Shown one piece after another: positions 15,176 to 25,187 of a stretch of DNA of 42,900 bases. The stretch's first letter is position 1. The number at the start of each line of letters is the position of its first letter. This DNA is from a virus: positions 1 to 42,900 of the IMG/VR virus record IMGVR_UViG_3300033141_004410; one strand, written 5' to 3'. Below the pieces are notes generated by a model. It did no database searches. It had not been told where the DNA came from and saw only the letters and a list, made by a program, of their open reading frames with translations. The position numbers and the translations under genes were made by a program.

Positions 15176-15858
15176 TGGCAGTAGGAGACGATTGGGACGA
15201 AACCAAGCCGGCTGATAGTGATAATATCAGTGCTGGTGCTAGTGAGATCCGAGAGCTTAAAGTAGCTACTCGAAAGAGGATTGAGAGAGAGCACGAAGAT
15301 CTTGGGGCTTCAGATACTGGAGGTGAGCATTTAGAGGGATCGGCGAGGGCTTATGTTAATACTACAGGGACTCAACCTACACTAAGGCCCGATGGAGTTA
15401 CCTCGATAGGCTCTGACGATGAGGGGAGGCTCTACATTGACGATAGTACCGATAAGCGCTATCTTTACTTTGTAGATGCGAGCGGCAATTGGCAAGGGAC
15501 AAGGCTCAAGCCTCCGAGTAAAGGGACTCACGCGACGGAGAATGGAGTTTGCGTTGTGGCTTGTGGTCAATATACGGGAGATGGGACTGATAATAGAGTC
15601 ATTACGGCCTTTCCGACGATAGTTACTCTTGTAAGAGTAACTGTCCGTATTGGAAACTCAAAGTGTATTGAGGGAATGTATGCGGACGGGACGTCGAAGA
15701 CCTGGAGGCCCGAGGAGCCCTATCCGGAAGTGTCTGAGTTGGTGCTCCCCGGAGATAATACTTTTAAGGTTAGTGGGGACAAGGCAGGGCTTCCTAACGA
15801 GAATGGAGAGGTCTTCTTCTGGACGGCCTTCGGTATCTTTGGAGCACAAGGGACGTAA
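15175..15858 (+). CDS. tail fiber/structural protein with WDETKPA motif, 227 aa
   Basis: The N-terminus contains DDWDETKPADSDNIS then SEIRELKVATRKRIEREHEDL, a pattern common near the start of phage fiber and baseplate-type proteins. The centre has DDEGRLYIDDSTDKRYLYFVD (about 81-101), and the end is a beta-rich region ending in FWTAFGIFGAQGT. It is probably a short fiber or tail-surface part, and its neighbours are adaptor and nozzle genes. Confidence 0.72.
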   Translation: MAVGDDWDETKPADSDNISAGASEIRELKVATRKRIEREHEDLGASDTGGEHLEGSARAYVNTTGTQPTLRPDGVTSIGSDDEGRLYIDDSTDKRYLYFVDASGNWQGTRLKPPSKGTHATENGVCVVACGQYTGDGTDNRVITAFPTIVTLVRVTVRIGNSKCIEGMYADGTSKTWRPEEPYPEVSELVLPGDNTFKVSGDKAGLPNENGEVFFWTAFGIFGAQGT

Positions 15859-17460
15859 ATGAAGCCTTCGGTTGGATTTCTCCCTGTCGATTCAATGTAT
15901 CCCCTTTTAGGGGAGAACAAGACCGTTGCGTCGACTCATATCTCGGCGAGTTTTGCTTCAAGGACGAGGAACTTGGATTACGACGCAGGGATTCTTAAGA
16001 GTCGAGGAGGTTTCGTCAATCTAAAGACGGGAACTTCGTCCGTAGATGGAACTCCAATTGGGATAATTGACTTTGAAGATCTCAATGGAGCGCGACACCT
16101 CGTTCTTGTCACGACGACGGAGCGCTATAAGTACGAGGATAGTGATGGGACTTGGTCTAAGATCTCAGACGCTAGCTCGTGGACTGGAGATGAAGATGAT
16201 GTTCTAGATTGGACTGTGATTCAAGATGCAAGTGGAAAGTACCTTGTAATCACGAATGGAGTTGATGCTCCTGAGATCTGGGACGGTAGTGGCTATTTTA
16301 GTGATCTCGATATGGGAGATAGTGGGATTACTAAGGTTAAGACTGTCGAGAGCTATTATAATAGGCTAGTTGTGGGAAATGTCTATGCAGGCGCGGCTTG
16401 GTATAAGAAGGATCTCGTGTGGTCTGTTCCCGGAGACATCACGGATTGGACCTCTGTTGGAAGTGGTTCAAATATGATGCCTGGGCTGGAGGGAGAGATT
16501 AAGAAGATCTTGAGGATTGGAGATAGAGTTGCAATCTACTCGGAGGACTCGATAGGCTTGATGGCTTATCAAGGAGGAGCCTTTCCTTTTTCCTTCTCGG
16601 TCGTGCTGGGAGGAATTGACTTGGTAAGCTCTAGGGCGATAGTTTCGCTAGGAGCTCTTCATCTCTTTATGTCGAAGGAGAATATTTATGTCTTTGATGG
16701 AAGCTCGTCCTTGATTCCAGTTGGGGATCCTATTAGAACTGACTTGAGAGATCACCTTAAGCATGATGAACTTTGGAGGGCTCATGCGACGAGAGATCCT
16801 TCTAGGAGGAGAGTTTATTGGTTTTATCCTCGAGCGAACGATGAGGAGATCGAGGGCCAGATTTACGTTCAGGATTACAGCTTAGGAGACTTGAGGAGCT
16901 CTGTCTGGCTCGACTGGGACTTCTATGGGAGTCAAGCTTCTGCCTCTGGGATGTACACCGCGGGAGTGTCTCCTGAGTGGGATGATGCAGCGATTGCGGG
17001 AGAAACTTGGGACAACCTTACATATAATGCTCTTACGCAAGATTGGAGCTATGCAAGTAGAGACGCAGCTCCAAGAGAGCTCGTTGTTTGCAATATTGGA
17101 GCCGAAGCTGCGGTTTATAGTGAGACTCAGGACTTAGATGTCACAACTCCAATTTGGGTGGAGTGGGAGAGTAAGGATTTTACAGTCCCTCAAGCCTATC
17201 GAAGCCTCTATGCACGGTGGGAGGAGATTGAGTTTGAAGCTAAGGGGACGAGCGTTTCGATTTATTTAAGTACAGATCTTGGTGAAACTTGGGAGAGCAC
17301 TTATTATTCGAAGGCTCTTACGTCGAGTTGGAGTAGATATAAGATTCCGATTGATATACATAGTCAGTCCTTGAGAGTTAAGTTCTCTGCTTTGAGGAGT
17401 CAAAGCTATTTTGACCTCAAGTGGCTACGTGTTTGGTTCTCTCCGGACGCTGGAAGATGA
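15859..17460 (+). CDS. tail nozzle protein, beta-propeller type
   Basis: The 533-aa protein begins right after the previous stop. The early segment NLDYDAGILKSRGGFVNL (about 38-55) is typical of propeller proteins in short tails, and repeated strands such as RHLVLVTTTERYKY, KYLVITNGVDAPEIWDG and NIYVFDGSSSLIPV continue the propeller. The C-terminal 120 residues look like a separate beta-sandwich. It would close the tail channel below the adaptor ring, comparable to T7 gp12 or P22 gp10. Confidence 0.75.
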   Translation: MKPSVGFLPVDSMYPLLGENKTVASTHISASFASRTRNLDYDAGILKSRGGFVNLKTGTSSVDGTPIGIIDFEDLNGARHLVLVTTTERYKYEDSDGTWSKISDASSWTGDEDDVLDWTVIQDASGKYLVITNGVDAPEIWDGSGYFSDLDMGDSGITKVKTVESYYNRLVVGNVYAGAAWYKKDLVWSVPGDITDWTSVGSGSNMMPGLEGEIKKILRIGDRVAIYSEDSIGLMAYQGGAFPFSFSVVLGGIDLVSSRAIVSLGALHLFMSKENIYVFDGSSSLIPVGDPIRTDLRDHLKHDELWRAHATRDPSRRRVYWFYPRANDEEIEGQIYVQDYSLGDLRSSVWLDWDFYGSQASASGMYTAGVSPEWDDAAIAGETWDNLTYNALTQDWSYASRDAAPRELVVCNIGAEAAVYSETQDLDVTTPIWVEWESKDFTVPQAYRSLYARWEEIEFEAKGTSVSIYLSTDLGETWESTYYSKALTSSWSRYKIPIDIHSQSLRVKFSALRSQSYFDLKWLRVWFSPDAGR

Positions 17461-17753
17461 CTCTGGGTGAAGTTAATACAAAGGGATATTTGCCGAATAC
17501 TCTTGGGAGCTTCTCTAAGGAGAGTTTGAGCCTTGAGGATCTAAGGGCCTTTATCGAGGATGTCATTTCAAAGCTGACTCCGAAGAATCTCATTTCAAGC
17601 TTTGCACCTCCGACGGGGGATAGAGATCTTTGGTTAAAGTACGATAGAAATGGAGATCTTGTTCATTGGTTCGATTTGGTGTTCTTCGAGAACGAGATCG
17701 TTATCGTCAATAATGAGTTCGTAGATTTAGGAGTCTCTGATGAGGTTGATTAG
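17457..17753 (+). CDS. hypothetical virion-region protein, 98 aa
   Basis: I take the ATG at 17457, which overlaps the nozzle stop as ATGA; the open frame upstream has no support. The protein is acidic in its second half with a predicted helix at about 20-40 (KESLSLEDLRAFIEDVISKLT). I recognise no family. It overlaps the next gene by 14 nt, so it is probably co-translated with the ejection-protein genes. Confidence 0.65.
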   Translation: MTLGEVNTKGYLPNTLGSFSKESLSLEDLRAFIEDVISKLTPKNLISSFAPPTGDRDLWLKYDRNGDLVHWFDLVFFENEIVIVNNEFVDLGVSDEVD

Positions 17754-18189
17754 AGTAAAGAATCCAAAGGGCATTGAGTTTATGAGGGAGTTCCTCTATA
17801 AGGAAGATGAGAGCATGGATCTTAAACTTCTAGAGGAAGGTCTAAAAGATGCTCTCGTCTTACATCCAGATAATACTTTTATACTTCAGGTTTGGAATGA
17901 AGAATCCGATGAGCTTGATGCTTTTTTAATTGCTCTTGCTCCTCAGGGAGTTGACTATATATATGTTTTTCAAGTTTGGTTAAGAGAGCCACGAGACGAG
18001 ATTGTTACGAAGTTCTTCACGAGGTTATGTCTTTGGGCAGAGACTCTTGGAAGAAGGAGCTTAAGGGCTCAGGAGGGAGAGGGAACGAAGGCATTTACGG
18101 AGAAGTGGAAGTTTAAGGATCTCTTGAAAATCGTGAAGTTTGATATTCCTGAGAACTTTGAAATAAAGTTTCTTGAGGAGGAGAAATAA
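17740..18189 (+). CDS. GNAT-like virion-region protein, 149 aa
   Basis: The arrangement of strands and helices (FILQVWNEESDELDAFLIALA, then VYVFQVW-like strand and FFTRLCLWAETLGRRSLRA, ending in FTEKWKFKDL) resembles an acetyltransferase fold. The usual acetyl-CoA loop (RxxGxG/A) is not clear, so activity is doubtful. Similar proteins occur next to the internal-virion genes of short-tailed phages. The stop overlaps the next ATG by one base. Confidence 0.55.
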   Translation: MRLIRVKNPKGIEFMREFLYKEDESMDLKLLEEGLKDALVLHPDNTFILQVWNEESDELDAFLIALAPQGVDYIYVFQVWLREPRDEIVTKFFTRLCLWAETLGRRSLRAQEGEGTKAFTEKWKFKDLLKIVKFDIPENFEIKFLEEEK

Positions 18190-19868
18190 TGTCTTTTCTA
18201 GATTGGGCAGGGACCTTAGTAGATGTCGCTCTTGGAATCCCTCGAGCTGTTCTTGATATCGGACAAGGAATTGATATTGCTCGAGAGAGAGCCGCTGCGA
18301 GGACTCCTTATGTGGGTCCTGGAGCAGTGGGAGCTAAGGGCGAGTGGCTCGTTCCAGGTTTGATTGATCCAATTATAGAATCACAAAAAAGGCTCTTGGG
18401 CTATTGGGATGAGGTCCCAGTTGAGCCTTCCCAAAGTGCTGGGCCTCATTGGCGAAGCGAGCTTATTAGAAGAGCTATGGAGATGATTCAGCCCTCGGGA
18501 GTGAGGGACTTTGGAGTTCCGAGCTCTGAGAAGGAGTGGAATATCTTCACTCCTTTGGAGGGCTTAAGGGAGATCTTCGAGGGGAGAAGAGGAGAGAAGA
18601 CTGAAGCTCCTAAGACTAGGAGAGTCTGGAGAGAGGGTTCTTGGCAGCCTGAGAAGCTTATCCCTGATTATGAGAGACTCGCAAAGGAATTTCTAAGTGG
18701 AGAGATCTCGTATAAGCCTGATTTCTACACTCGGCCGAGAACTACGATCGAGGTTGCAGATCTCTTGAGAGAAGCTCCTTCGATGCTTGAACCTTCTCTT
18801 GAAGGAGGTACTAGAGTTTCTCTGGAGACTCCAAGGATTGGAGGCGATGTAAGACTTGGGCCGATCGGGAGAATCGAGACTCCGGAGCTTTCTCCAGAAG
18901 CTACTGCGAAATATTACGAGAAGGCAGTGGGTCCGGCTCTTAGGAGGGAACTCGAGGAAACGGTTCTTCCGAATATAAGGGAAGCTGCTGCTACAAAGGG
19001 AGCTTTCTTTGGATCTCAGAAAGGAAGGTTGATTCAGGATGCTCTTGCGAGGTATGAAGAAACCTATGGATCGGGACTCGCAGCGCAGCAGCTTGAAAAT
19101 ATGAGGCTCTTGGCTAAGATGAAGCAAGAGGCCGATATAGAGAGGGCTCGCTTAGGTTTGGAGAGGGAACTTGAAAGGGAAAAACTTGAAAGCACTAGAG
19201 AGATTTCTCAAGCTGATCTAGAGAAGGCTCTTAGAATCGCAGAGGGCGAATTGGGAACTCGAAGGGCTCTTGGCCTTATGGAGGCAGAGAATCAAAGGAA
19301 TATCGAGTACTCACAGATGCTCGCAGATCTCTTGAAGGCTAGAGAGAGCCTCTCAACGAAAGGTCAGATTGCGAGGATGTTATCAGATGAAGATAGAATA
19401 AGGCTCTTTAACGAAGCTATGATGAGGCTCAGCGAGAGTGCTAAGGCAAGGCAAGTTGAAGGGCTTAAACTAAGAGAAGCCGCAGCTGAAATTCCTCTCC
19501 GAAGGTATGGGATTGAGCAAGATATTTGGGGAACACACCAAGCGAGGAAGGATGCACGAGCAGAAGCTCTGTATAAGGAATGGTTGAGGCAGCAAGGGAG
19601 TGCTCAAGATTGGGCTAGGCTTGGGATTGGATATTTGGGTGCACCTCCTCTCGGAGGGATTTACGGTCCTTCGGGACCTTGGGGTTATCAAAATCAAGGA
19701 GGGGGAGGATCTACTGCGGCTAGTAGAGGTTCTGGGAGCGGTTGGCTCAAGGGCGCAGGTATGGGAACTTCTACCGCTGGAGCTATTCTAGCAAGCGGCT
19801 CGAATCCTGTAACTCCTTGGATCACGGTTCCAATGATGATTGGGGGCTCGATGGCGATGGGGGGTTAG
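18189..19868 (+). CDS. internal virion/ejection protein, 559 aa
   Basis: The N-terminal segment is weakly hydrophobic. A helical region at about 240-310 (YYEKAVGPALRRELEETVLPNIREAAATKG) matches a pattern I associate with podovirus DNA-ejection proteins. About 310-460 is long coiled coil, and the last 80 residues are rich in G, S and A with hydrophobic stretches suited to membrane insertion. It would leave the virion and help form the DNA channel through the envelope. Confidence 0.7.
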   Translation: MSFLDWAGTLVDVALGIPRAVLDIGQGIDIARERAAARTPYVGPGAVGAKGEWLVPGLIDPIIESQKRLLGYWDEVPVEPSQSAGPHWRSELIRRAMEMIQPSGVRDFGVPSSEKEWNIFTPLEGLREIFEGRRGEKTEAPKTRRVWREGSWQPEKLIPDYERLAKEFLSGEISYKPDFYTRPRTTIEVADLLREAPSMLEPSLEGGTRVSLETPRIGGDVRLGPIGRIETPELSPEATAKYYEKAVGPALRRELEETVLPNIREAAATKGAFFGSQKGRLIQDALARYEETYGSGLAAQQLENMRLLAKMKQEADIERARLGLERELEREKLESTREISQADLEKALRIAEGELGTRRALGLMEAENQRNIEYSQMLADLLKARESLSTKGQIARMLSDEDRIRLFNEAMMRLSESAKARQVEGLKLREAAAEIPLRRYGIEQDIWGTHQARKDARAEALYKEWLRQQGSAQDWARLGIGYLGAPPLGGIYGPSGPWGYQNQGGGGSTAASRGSGSGWLKGAGMGTSTAGAILASGSNPVTPWITVPMMIGGSMAMGG

Positions 19869-19888
19869 AACGAAAGGAGATTTTCTAA

Positions 19889-20521
19889 ATGCCTAGACTT
19901 AGACCTTTGAAGAGAGAAAAAGAGAAAAAGAAGGGTCCGTCTCTTGCAGAGCTCCTAGCGATGCAGCAGATGATGCTCCAGTGGCTGAACTTTGGTCAGA
20001 GACAGAGTGCTTTGAAGGAAAAGAAGAAGGACGCAGAGTCCTTAAGAGAGCTCAGAAAAGCTCAAACAGCCCGTTTACTTCGAGGAGGACCTTCAATCAC
20101 GGAGAGCCCAAAGGCTTATCAAGACTTCCTTGCGAAAGGGAATAAGATCGTAAGTGCTCTCCTTGGGCAATATAAGGAGGAACCTGCACATAACTGGCTT
20201 GCGAGACTTTTTGGAGCAGGCGATGAGAAGGTTCTTCAAAAGGGGATCCTTACTCCAGAGGGAGAGGTCGAATGGACTCCTGCAACTCCGGAAGAAGTCG
20301 CTCGAAGGGAAGAACTTTTAAAGCTCCAAAAGAGTATTCAAGGGGCTCTCCAAGGGACGCTCAGGTCTGTCGTTGGAACTACTACTCAGCCTAAGAAAAG
20401 CGATCCCGATCAAGAGGTTCTCCGTCAGCTTAAGACTAAAGAGCTTAAGGAATGGTATATGAGGCAGTTCGATAAAGAGACTGCAAGGCTTCTTTTGAGA
20501 AAGAGAGGGCTCATTCAGTGA
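19889..20521 (+). CDS. internal virion protein, 210 aa
   Basis: A GGAG site precedes the ATG. The protein is basic at the start (RLRPLKREKEKKKG) and mostly helical, with a possible coiled coil near 20-60 and another near 130-155. I recognise no family. It lies between two large ejection-type proteins and ends in a GTGA overlap with the next gene, so an internal virion role is likely. Confidence 0.65.
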   Translation: MPRLRPLKREKEKKKGPSLAELLAMQQMMLQWLNFGQRQSALKEKKKDAESLRELRKAQTARLLRGGPSITESPKAYQDFLAKGNKIVSALLGQYKEEPAHNWLARLFGAGDEKVLQKGILTPEGEVEWTPATPEEVARREELLKLQKSIQGALQGTLRSVVGTTTQPKKSDPDQEVLRQLKTKELKEWYMRQFDKETARLLLRKRGLIQ

Positions 20522-23500
20522 GTTCGATCGTAGATGAGCTCAACGAGGAAATGGAGGAGATCCAAGAGAGGGAGACTCCTTTCGAGCTTGACGTTACGAT
20601 CCCTTCTTTTGGACCGAGACCTGAAGTAAGAGCAGGGAGGACTTTAAGCAAAGAAGAGGCTCTAGGGGTTGAGAGGGAGCTAAGAGAATCTGCGTTCCTT
20701 AGAGAGCAGACAAGGAAACTCCCCGATTGGATACTCAGACCTGCGTATGAAAATCCTTGGATCCTAGATAGGGCAGGCTCCTTTCTTGCAGCTCTCCCTA
20801 AGAGGATATCCTTCCTTCAAGGAATTGCTTCTGGAATCAAGCAAAGAGCTCCTGGGGCTTTGACTGAGAACTTGAGGGACCTCCTTCGTGGGACTAGAAG
20901 GGATATCGTAAACCTAGGTCTCTTGCAAACGGTTGGAGTTCCTCTTGGAGGGAAGGAACAAGAGGAACTTGAAGCTGCCATGAAAGATAGTTTCCTTGGA
21001 GGGAAGGTTCAAGAAGCAATTGATGCACTCGATGATCTTATTGCACGACACCCTGAGTGGAAGGCTCCACAGCTTGAGAGGCTCTCTGATCTCTTGAGGA
21101 AGCCTAAGGTTTTAGGTTCGGCTATCGCTGATATGGGTGTTTATATGGGAGCTTCAGGCTTCGCTAAGGCGGTTGGAGGGACTCCTCTTGCCTTTGGAGT
21201 GATCTACGAAATGCTTGGGGAGGATTCTAGAAAGAGGGCTTTAAACGAAGGAGCTCCTGTTTGGAAAGCAGAACTTAATAAGCTGATAGATGGGGGAATA
21301 CAGACTCTTATTGAGCTTGCTCAGCTTAAAGGTATTGGGAGGCTCTTGACGGGAGATGAGGTCTCTCGAATCTCCAAACTTGCAAGACAGTCGGTTTGGA
21401 GGAGGATAAGGAACGGCGGTTTGATGCAGGGGGTTTGGGAAGTCTTAAGAAATGGAGTTGAGGAAGCTCTGCAGCAGGTGTCTCAGGAGACTGTTCCAAT
21501 ACTCACGGGGACGGAAGAAGAGATTCGGCCTGGATTTCTTACGAGGGTCGTGGGATCGGGAGTTGCAGGTCTTGGTTTCGCTACGGGCTTTGGGCTTGCA
21601 GGAGCTGGTGCGAGGAGTCTCCTTAAGGGTCTAGGGACATCAATCGGGGATGTGAAGATCTCTGAGGAAATGATGATCCCAGAGGCTAATGTAGATCTTG
21701 GGAAGCTAAATGTCTTGGGGAATGTTCTTGACGAGACTTGGAAAGCTCCCTCGGCGACTCCTGAGCACTTCATGTCCACGGTCTTGAAGGAGGATTTGAA
21801 TAATCAAGAGGTCTTGAGGGATCTCTCGGCTCAGGTTGAGTCTCTTGCAAATACAAGGACTTACGTGAGTGGAGAGCCGAATCTCTGGCTTAAGGAGCTC
21901 TCTCAGAAGCTAAAGGAAAGAGCCCTTCATTTAGAAAGCTCAAGTACTCCAATTGAAGAGAGTCTTGATCGAGAAATAGAGAAGATTAGAGCTCAGCGTG
22001 AGGAAGACACGAGGAAGTTTTATGAACTTCGAGATAGAAAGAAGAAAGCAGATCTTGAGGGTTTGAAGAAGAAGCTCCGTCTGGGTATGAGTGCAAGAGA
22101 GCAGCTTGACCTTGCGCTAGAGGGTAAGGATCTCACGAGGGGCGATCTTTCAGATAGGCTCGAGAACATAGGGTTTGGAAACTTTGTGAAGGATCTTCCT
22201 GCATGGGTAGGAGTTGAGAATCTTAAAGTGAAGCGTAGGGAGCCTCTAAAGCTAAGTGCTCTCTATCAGAGCGAGCAGTTTAGGCTCTATCCAGGACTCG
22301 AGGGGCTTAGAGAAGTATCCCATAGGCTTTGGAGCTCACTCTCGAGTTCTTCTAAGAAGGCTCTAGGGAGTATTTTAAGTGAAGTCAAGCTAGAAGATGT
22401 TGTATCGGACGAAGCTTTGAAGGCTAGGCTGAGAGAGTTTCAAGCTAAAAATCCTTCGAAGGTTCCCGAGGAGATTTTCTCTCTTGCTTTAGAGAAGTCT
22501 CTTGGAATGGGAAGGGAAATTAAACTCCCTCAGCAGGAAATGTTCTCTAGTATTATGAATATGAAGGGGCTTCCTTCAATAAGATATAAGAATGGAGAGA
22601 TAATACTTAAAGAGGGAAAACTTCCTAAAACGCCTCGAGAGATAAAGAGTCCTTGGGAGGAGGAGGTTTCTCAAAAGCTTCAAGAAAGGATTCAAGAGAC
22701 AGTTGAGGAAAGAGGGATCTCAAAGAAGGCTCTAGAGGAGATTAAGAGAAAGTTCACAGGACAGACGAAGTTAGATGAAATGTCTGTTGACTCGCTGAAA
22801 GGACTCCTTGTTGCAGTTTCTAAGGCGAGACCTAAAGGGATTTTTCGGAAAGGGAAAATCTTAAGACCAATTACTCCAGATCTTGAGAGACGGATTCTTA
22901 CGTATAAGGCGAATCTCGAGTCAAGGGGTTTGCTCTCAGAGGCTGCTTGGGGGAAGGTTCTTGTAAGAGCGTCGAGAGGGAAGCCTCCAGGTTTCAGGTC
23001 GAAGAAGGATTTCACGACTCAGAAAGAGGGCTTTGAGATTCTCAGGCAGCTTCACAAGGAGGAGGAGCTTCTTAAATACTCTGGCAGGTTTGAAGCTGCG
23101 ATTCAGAGGACTCCTCAAATAAGGGAGATTGTTGATGATATAAGGAGGAGACGAGCAGGGAAACCCAAGTTCTCGCTAGCGAAGTCCTTTAGATATTACA
23201 TCCAGGACCTTGGGAGAATTTGTGGAGAGAAACTCTATCACGCTTATCATGCGCTGTTAGAAACTCATAATGAGGTTGAGTATTTGAGAACTCAAGTTCT
23301 TGAGGAGCTGAGAAGTCTTCCTGGTTATGAGAGGATAAGGAAGGATCCAGATGCTCTTCAAAGGATAAGCGACTGGATTGCCTCACAGTCGGAAAGAGAG
23401 GATGCTCCGAAGCCTCCAGAAAAGATCAGTCAAGAGGAGATTGCTCTTGCAAAGAATATTCAAGAGATCCTGAGGTCTTACGAGTGGAAGGCTAGGCTTG

Positions 23501-25161
23501 CGGAGTTTCTAGATCTTCAAGAGAGAAAGAAGAGAGTTGAAGAGCATAGACAGTATAAGAAGTATCAAGAACAGCTTGATGAAGCTCAGAGAGTTTACGA
23601 TACGGAGGGAGTTGATGCTCTTCCTGAGTTGCTCAAGAAGCAGAGTTGGGGTGTTATAACTAAGGGCTATGATCCCCGAAGGACCGTCATTTGGAGGATC
23701 TCTGAAGATCCGGTGGATCCTGATCCTCTCTTGACGGGCTTGGGAGATAAGACTCACATAAAGCCTCGAAGGAAGGGATTCGTAAGGCAAGAGAAGAATA
23801 TTCTTCAGAGACTTATCTCTTATATGAGGAAGATGGATGCTCTTTCTCTTGAAAGACCTCGCTTTAGTGCTCTTGTAGAGCTCTTGAATCGGAATATGGA
23901 TTCTTTTAAAAGACCCGATGAGGTCGTTAATGTGATGAGGGATTTCTCGAGGAACCTCCGAGGAGTCGTCATTGATCGGGGTATTGTTACAAAGACTTTG
24001 AAAAGACTCTATGGTCAAGCAATAACGACTAGAGTCCTTGCAAGTCCTTGGCATATCTTGAGAAATTCTCTTCAGAACCCTGCGTTCTATCAAGATAAGA
24101 AGTGGCTTGCTAAAGAGGGTTGGAAGCGTTTAGATGAGAGAGCTTTAAGATACTTCGATTCTCAAGTCGATAAGCATCGCCAGCTCATGGAGTACTGGGC
24201 TTGGTCTGAGGAGAAACCAATTTGGGGAACCGGATGGCTCGTAGATTTTGTGAGGAAGTATAGCCCTTATCCGAAGACGGACTGGAGAAACAGGATAGTA
24301 AGCTTCACTGCAAGGCTTGGTCAGCTTAGACATGAGTGGAATAGATCTAAGGATTTGAAGACCTTCTTGAAGAGAATTGGCTTCTCGGAGCTTCAACCCG
24401 ACGAACAAGAGCTAGCTCTAGGCAAGTTAGCTGCAGATGGGAGAGACGAGTTCTTCTATTATCTTGCTAAGGTGAGAACCGATAATACTCATTTCCTCTA
24501 CTCGAGATTCGAGAGATCTCCTGTTGAGCAATCTCCTTTTGGATACTATTTCTTTAATCTATTTCTCTTTGGGAGAGCAGCCTCCGAGAAGATGCTCCTT
24601 CAAATGAAGAACGCAGTTCAGAAGGGAGCTACTCTTGAGACGAGAATTAGGGCTGCGAAGAATATAGTTTCTATCGCCGCAGGGAGTTGGGTCTGCTCGG
24701 AGATTTTGAGAAAACTCTCGGGGAGACGGTCTGGAGCTTATAGCTTCTTCAACTTCTTGGATTTCTCCCTTGGAGGGCTCATGGGAGGGATAGTTGATCT
24801 TGCGAATACTACTTGGCACTCGATGTTCATGGCACTTCAAGGAGACTCTAGAGCTCTTGGAGTTTTCCTAAGCAATCTTCCTAAGCTCGGAGATTATCTA
24901 GTTCCCTTCTATGATATTGGATTCAGGCTCTTTGAAGGGTTTATGGGAAGGGGAGCTCTTGACCTCGAGGCTCTTAGGAGGATCAGAGAACTCATTGATA
25001 GGGAGTATAAAAGAAGAGGAGGTGTCAATAAGGTTGAGAGAACTTGGTATGAAACCTTTCAATATGTATTTGGAGGCCCGTCGATAGATTATCAAAAGAG
25101 AAAAGAGAGGGCGAGGATGCGAAAGGCTGCAAAGGCTTTTAAGAAGGTAACTTCCTACTGA
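20518..25161 (+). CDS. giant internal virion/ejection protein, 1547 aa
   Basis: This is the largest gene. The GTG start overlaps the previous stop. The N-terminal third contains glycine-rich hydrophobic segments (about 343-368, VVGSGVAGLGFATGFGLAGAGA). A long charged helical middle (about 430-1070) follows, then a C-terminal part with aromatic, partly hydrophobic segments (about 1330-1460, FFNLFLFGRAASEKM and SFFNFLDFSLGGLMGG). This fits a large podovirus inner-core protein that is ejected into the envelope. I see no lytic transglycosylase or protease motif in it, so the peptidoglycan-degrading function, if any, lies elsewhere. Confidence 0.72.
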   Translation: MSSIVDELNEEMEEIQERETPFELDVTIPSFGPRPEVRAGRTLSKEEALGVERELRESAFLREQTRKLPDWILRPAYENPWILDRAGSFLAALPKRISFLQGIASGIKQRAPGALTENLRDLLRGTRRDIVNLGLLQTVGVPLGGKEQEELEAAMKDSFLGGKVQEAIDALDDLIARHPEWKAPQLERLSDLLRKPKVLGSAIADMGVYMGASGFAKAVGGTPLAFGVIYEMLGEDSRKRALNEGAPVWKAELNKLIDGGIQTLIELAQLKGIGRLLTGDEVSRISKLARQSVWRRIRNGGLMQGVWEVLRNGVEEALQQVSQETVPILTGTEEEIRPGFLTRVVGSGVAGLGFATGFGLAGAGARSLLKGLGTSIGDVKISEEMMIPEANVDLGKLNVLGNVLDETWKAPSATPEHFMSTVLKEDLNNQEVLRDLSAQVESLANTRTYVSGEPNLWLKELSQKLKERALHLESSSTPIEESLDREIEKIRAQREEDTRKFYELRDRKKKADLEGLKKKLRLGMSAREQLDLALEGKDLTRGDLSDRLENIGFGNFVKDLPAWVGVENLKVKRREPLKLSALYQSEQFRLYPGLEGLREVSHRLWSSLSSSSKKALGSILSEVKLEDVVSDEALKARLREFQAKNPSKVPEEIFSLALEKSLGMGREIKLPQQEMFSSIMNMKGLPSIRYKNGEIILKEGKLPKTPREIKSPWEEEVSQKLQERIQETVEERGISKKALEEIKRKFTGQTKLDEMSVDSLKGLLVAVSKARPKGIFRKGKILRPITPDLERRILTYKANLESRGLLSEAAWGKVLVRASRGKPPGFRSKKDFTTQKEGFEILRQLHKEEELLKYSGRFEAAIQRTPQIREIVDDIRRRRAGKPKFSLAKSFRYYIQDLGRICGEKLYHAYHALLETHNEVEYLRTQVLEELRSLPGYERIRKDPDALQRISDWIASQSEREDAPKPPEKISQEEIALAKNIQEILRSYEWKARLAEFLDLQERKKRVEEHRQYKKYQEQLDEAQRVYDTEGVDALPELLKKQSWGVITKGYDPRRTVIWRISEDPVDPDPLLTGLGDKTHIKPRRKGFVRQEKNILQRLISYMRKMDALSLERPRFSALVELLNRNMDSFKRPDEVVNVMRDFSRNLRGVVIDRGIVTKTLKRLYGQAITTRVLASPWHILRNSLQNPAFYQDKKWLAKEGWKRLDERALRYFDSQVDKHRQLMEYWAWSEEKPIWGTGWLVDFVRKYSPYPKTDWRNRIVSFTARLGQLRHEWNRSKDLKTFLKRIGFSELQPDEQELALGKLAADGRDEFFYYLAKVRTDNTHFLYSRFERSPVEQSPFGYYFFNLFLFGRAASEKMLLQMKNAVQKGATLETRIRAAKNIVSIAAGSWVCSEILRKLSGRRSGAYSFFNFLDFSLGGLMGGIVDLANTTWHSMFMALQGDSRALGVFLSNLPKLGDYLVPFYDIGFRLFEGFMGRGALDLEALRRIRELIDREYKRRGGVNKVERTWYETFQYVFGGPSIDYQKRKERARMRKAAKAFKKVTSY

Positions 25162-25165
25162 TATG

Positions 25166-25184
25166 TTTACTTTGGGATTATCTA
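25166..25184 (+). promoter_or_regulatory. 19-nt dispersed motif, copy 3
   Basis: TTTACTTTGGGATTATCTA lies three bases before the ATG at 25188, in the sense of that gene, and just after the stop of the giant ejection gene. It is the most divergent copy: the left half of the CCCA-N3-TGGG palindrome is missing. Confidence 0.55.
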
Positions 25185-25187
25185 GAA

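Noticed and set aside
18424-18440. TTCCCAAAGTGCTGGG as a motif copy
   Set aside because: It keeps CCCAAAGTG but lacks the GGGAWTATC half and is inside a coding region.
23509-24093. Minus-strand open frame opposite the giant ejection protein
   Set aside because: It is antisense to a gene with a clear protein pattern and lacks a ribosome site and neighbours on that strand.
20518-25161. Lytic transglycosylase or protease domain in the giant ejection protein
   Set aside because: I looked for the E-S...GLMQ-type pattern and for HExxH or Ser-protease motifs and found none that I could support.
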